From the NCBI RefSeq assembly GCF_028769735.1, contig NC_088171.1:66605216-66669215 (forward strand): a stretch of 64,000 bases of DNA, in the 5' to 3' direction. The notes beneath the pieces were generated by a model that was given only the letters and a program-made list of their open reading frames with translations, was not told the origin of the DNA and ran no database searches. This DNA comes from Zonotrichia leucophrys gambelii (lineage: Eukaryota; Chordata; Aves; Passeriformes; Passerellidae). Within the stretch, counting starts at the first letter, position 1; each line of letters opens with the position of its first letter. The position numbers and the translations under genes were made by a program. Positions 60,630-64,000 of this stretch are shown one piece after another.

Positions 60630-63600
60630 CTGGTCTAACTTTCCAGACTGATGTGCTGTAAAATAAAATAAACACGAATTTTGAAACCTACGTTGATCAA
60701 CACTGGTGTGGTATGCAGAAAATATGTTGTGAAACAAATGCTTTGAATTAGGAAAAATGCAAAGGCTTAGGGATGATTAATAGCTACTGCAGTCAAAGAC
60801 TTCTGAGATTTTTTTTCTGTGCTGTGGGCCAGGATAGAATTCCAAACATATTAATTAGCAATAGTGTGCATGTTTGTGGCTGAACCACTAAGCAAAGAAA
60901 AGTAAGTGCTAGAACAAGCCAAGAAATACTTTTGGATACTCTGTCACAAAGAAATCAAAGCAAGAGTAACACTGTCAGCCTCTGCATTAATTGGTCTTAG
61001 GAGTGGGTGACTTTGAAGATAGGGAGGAATGAAAGACTGATAGACTAAGGATAGATTTCACTTGCTAGTCATGCACCAATATTTGATTGATGGATTGATT
61101 CAGTCTGACTGATGAAAAGCTCTATCAGCCTTCTGCTGCATCAAGACACAAACATGTCCAAACAGGTAAAAATGTTCATCTGAATAAACTAGTCATCCTA
61201 GTGGTATATGAAGAGGATCTCTACAACAGCTGGAACAATCTCTCACTGTAAAAATAATATTTTCCTCTTTGATATGGTGAATTTTTGCATATAAATTGAA
61301 AAAATGTGGATTTTTTTTTTAAATCAAATTATCCCCTAGGAATGGTTGATTAGACACCCTTTCTACCTCCTCCTTGAACTGGCATTTCACATGATGAAGA
61401 CAGAGGTAACAACAGAAAGTTGTTGAGCCTCTATTATCTCTTCACCCAAAGTTAGTCAGAGCTGAGGAACTGGCTGCCAACCAGAAAAATCACCTGCTCT
61501 CATAAGCTGGTAACTGAGTAACTGATTATCTGATGATGAAATCTGGTGATTACAAAGGAAAAGGTCTCAAGGTCTTTTGTCATCTCATTTATTGGGAAGC
61601 AGAAGTGCTCTGCTACCTCAGCGGCTGCAGGGATAAGATGGGATGCCAGATGCTTAAAGGAAATCAATGCAAGTCCATATGCAAGGGGAAAGACAAGATC
61701 CTGTAAATCTAAAAGGATTCAGATGAATGCTCAGGAGCAGGGGGAAAAACTTATGTAAGTGAAGGCATATACTTATATCACTATTTTTTTAAACTCCATT
61801 TAGCTTTTCTCACAAAGCGTGGGCTAATGGCATAAAAGCCCTTGGAGAAGCTGTTATGTTACACATTTCACAGCATCTGCGAAGAGGTGATCAAGAGCCT
61901 TTACAAAGCTGGTGAAAAATGCTCAAGCAACTGTTACAGTGAGGGAGCAGCACAGGTCTTGGTTCCTCACTTTAGCAGCCAAAGTGCCCAAGTTGAAAGG
62001 GCACTGAAATGTGCTCTGGTTAAGTGAAGCAGGAGACCTTTGTCCACTATGGTGGGACACACCACTGTAGATTTGAAAGTGTTTGCCAAGAAACAATTAT
62101 CAGGCCCCATGTTCTCCATAATATTGACACCACTGAGAAATTTCTCCATCTGATTTCTCTCGAGTCTGGAGCAGAAGCAGATATCTAGAAGTCCTTTGAA
62201 ATTTGTTGAGCACTCATTCAGGGCAGGAGATCCATACTGGGGAAAGAAAAATGTGCCTGTATAACAACTCTGCAAGGCTGGGAAATACTTTCAGTTCTGA
62301 CCACATGGTGCTGCTTGATCTGGGAAGATGTCTAACTGTTCAGAATTATAAAAAAATATATCTTTGGCCTCCCCCAGTAGAAAGGAGTCCAGCAACAAAG
62401 ATACTGCCAGTTGCAAAGCGAGCATAGTGAGAGAGGCAGAAGTTATTACAGATACATCCAGAAATGGTATTGTTAAGGCTCCATCTCCTGGAGTCATGCA
62501 ATTATGCAAAACATTCATGGTTTCATGGTTTGTTCTTTTAACACCTTGTCTTAACATGGTTGAAAAGTCAAGTTGGAAATGGCTGTAGAGCACAAGGCAA
62601 GCAAAGGCAACCACGGAGCTGGTTGGTTTTCAATTGCATGATTTGGGTAAGGGATTGGGAGTTCAGGAGAGCCTCTCCTCAACAGTAGTGAGAGCTCCCT
62701 CTAGATGATTCTGTATCAAGCACTAGCAGAAATTCTCATGAGGGCTATATCTGACCCCTGGATGTTGTGATATTATTTACTTCATACCAGTCCCATGTGA
62801 ATGATAACACCATCTGGAGGTGTTCCAAGGCTGGCAGAGCCCTGTGGCACGGGACTCTGTGATACCATATGAAACTTTTAAGTGCTGAGTAACTACTGCC
62901 TGAGAATCCACCTCTTCCCTTCTGGTCACTTCCGGAAACCAAAAGTCAAAATTTGCTTTAAACCACAACTTGCTCCAAAAACCTCAGCCACGCAGCACAC
63001 AAGTCCATCCCCACCAGAACAACACTCCCTCACAGGTCAGACCTGGTTCTAAGTCCCAAGTGCCACAGATGACTTTTGCATCTCTTAGCACCACACCTGC
63101 CAGGAAAGTGGACAATTACCTGTGATTACTCCAGCTTAAAATATTATGTTGGGGCTCCATAAGTAAGGACATCAAACTGGTAATGACATCTTTGGTGCTC
63201 GAGGAAGTCGTTACTTTATCATAACACCAAAGGTTTCTCATGTTCTCTGTTTTAAGTGGTGGCTGATGGCTGGTGCTTTCCTAAAGCTTTCTTCTATAAA
63301 AAAATAACATGCTGAATTTTCTATTGTGAAAACTGATTTTTCTAATTGTAATATTTTCTTCCATGAACCTTTGGGCTGTTGCTGCAGTTATTAAACATGT
63401 TGATTTTTTCACTAACAATTTGCACCATGGTATTAGAGTCCTAATCAGTTCCCAGACATATACACACACCTATCCACTGTTTTTGAAGTGGTAAGGCAAA
63501 TACATTATTTTGCTTTCTAAGCTATAAAAGCATTTTTTAAAGTTCAAATATACTTAATCCATAAAACTAATTTATGCCTCTGCAAGTAGGAGAACAAAGG

Positions 63601-64000
63601 TTACCAATTAATGGCCTGAGTTATTTAAAAATTACTGAGGTAGGCACTTTTCCTCTTGATTTTTGATGACTTTTCACATGCAAATGTGGCCTACATTGTG
63701 CATGAGCTTACTAAAGGTAGACTCATGCAGATATGGAAATCATTGCACAGTATTGAAAAGATAGATTTAATGCACACACTGACTAAACCATAATGTTGTG
63801 GTGGCATAAAGTACATCTGTTATGCTTCTGCATTACTCTAATCACATGAACAGCTGAGAAAAAGTCTGAGGAAAAAAATTCTGGGCCCAATAAAGTAAAT
63901 GCCAAAACTTCTCATTGATTTGACATTAGGAAGAGGTTTTCACTGCCTTGCAATGGCTCATGGCTGGCACCATCAGCATAAGATACAGCAAGAGCTCTTT
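60630..64000. other. AT-rich non-coding stretch to the window end
   Basis: Frames of 60-107 codons occur at 61546-62968 on both strands without recognisable content. T-run near 61312-61320. No repeat family identified. Confidence 0.55.

Noticed and set aside
60270..60737. Longest open frame, 155 codons on the minus strand
   Set aside because: It reads through the T17 tract as a lysine run and has no recognisable domain, promoter or splice context.
1..64000. CRISPR arrays, operons, ribosome-binding sites, phage or plasmid features
   Set aside because: Nothing prokaryotic is present; the CR1 copies and repeat content place the sequence in a bird-like nuclear genome.
1..64000. Endogenous retrovirus genes or paired LTRs
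   Set aside because: No gag, pol or env-like frame, no primer-binding site and no pair of long direct repeats could be seen by eye.

Overview
The window looks like non-coding nuclear DNA from a bird. The main evidence is two truncated CR1 LINE 3' ends, at about 9259-9522 (minus) and 43421-43638 (plus), each ending in the short repeated tail (ATTCTRTGA-type units) characteristic of avian CR1. I see no L1, Alu, B1 or other mammal-specific repeats. Older SINE remnants of MIR type and a degenerate palindromic repeat fit an old amniote background. The DNA is AT-rich, repeat-poor and full of stop codons. No protein-coding gene, rRNA, tRNA, CRISPR array or prokaryotic feature could be supported. The longest open frames (155, 140, 136, 128 and 127 codons) have no recognisable domain, and several simply read through poly-A, purine-rich or satellite sequence. 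The window is most likely a gene desert or a very large intron; the sequence does not identify the locus.

Layout. 1-4.4 kb: AT-rich, with a homeodomain-motif-rich block at 1.9-2.3 kb and paired pyrimidine and purine tracts. 4.4-10.5 kb: a plus-strand CTCF-like site, then plain sequence with the first CR1. 10.5-11.9 kb: the most promoter-like or enhancer-like part, with a CpG cluster, two G-quadruplex motifs and a conserved-looking block. 12-26 kb: two MIR remnants, two conserved-looking blocks and a pair of minus-strand CTCF-like sites at 25.7 kb. 26.9-29.2 kb: an ancient palindromic repeat and a pure 67-bp GGGAT microsatellite. 31.6-31.9 kb: a second CpG-rich patch in conserved-looking sequence. 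32-43 kb: two more MIR remnants, small tandem duplications, a purine tract with a conserved-looking block at 39.3-39.7 kb, and the second CR1. 48.6-50.9 kb: a short exon-like open frame, a Z-DNA-prone run, and a GC-rich block holding a 43-bp near-perfect palindrome. 51.6-64 kb: an E-box and homeodomain block, two weak MIR remnants, a perfect 19-bp-arm hairpin at 56.0 kb and a T17 tract.

If the window works as a unit, the most economical reading is a regulatory landscape: dispersed enhancer-like blocks, one CpG-rich possible promoter or enhancer, and convergent CTCF-like sites. That is inference. 'Conserved-looking' means composition, motif content and lack of recognisable repeats, not an alignment. 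No new biological system is evident. The best candidates for a second look are the two short palindromes, the CpG and G-quadruplex cluster, and the short exon-like frame at 48.7 kb.
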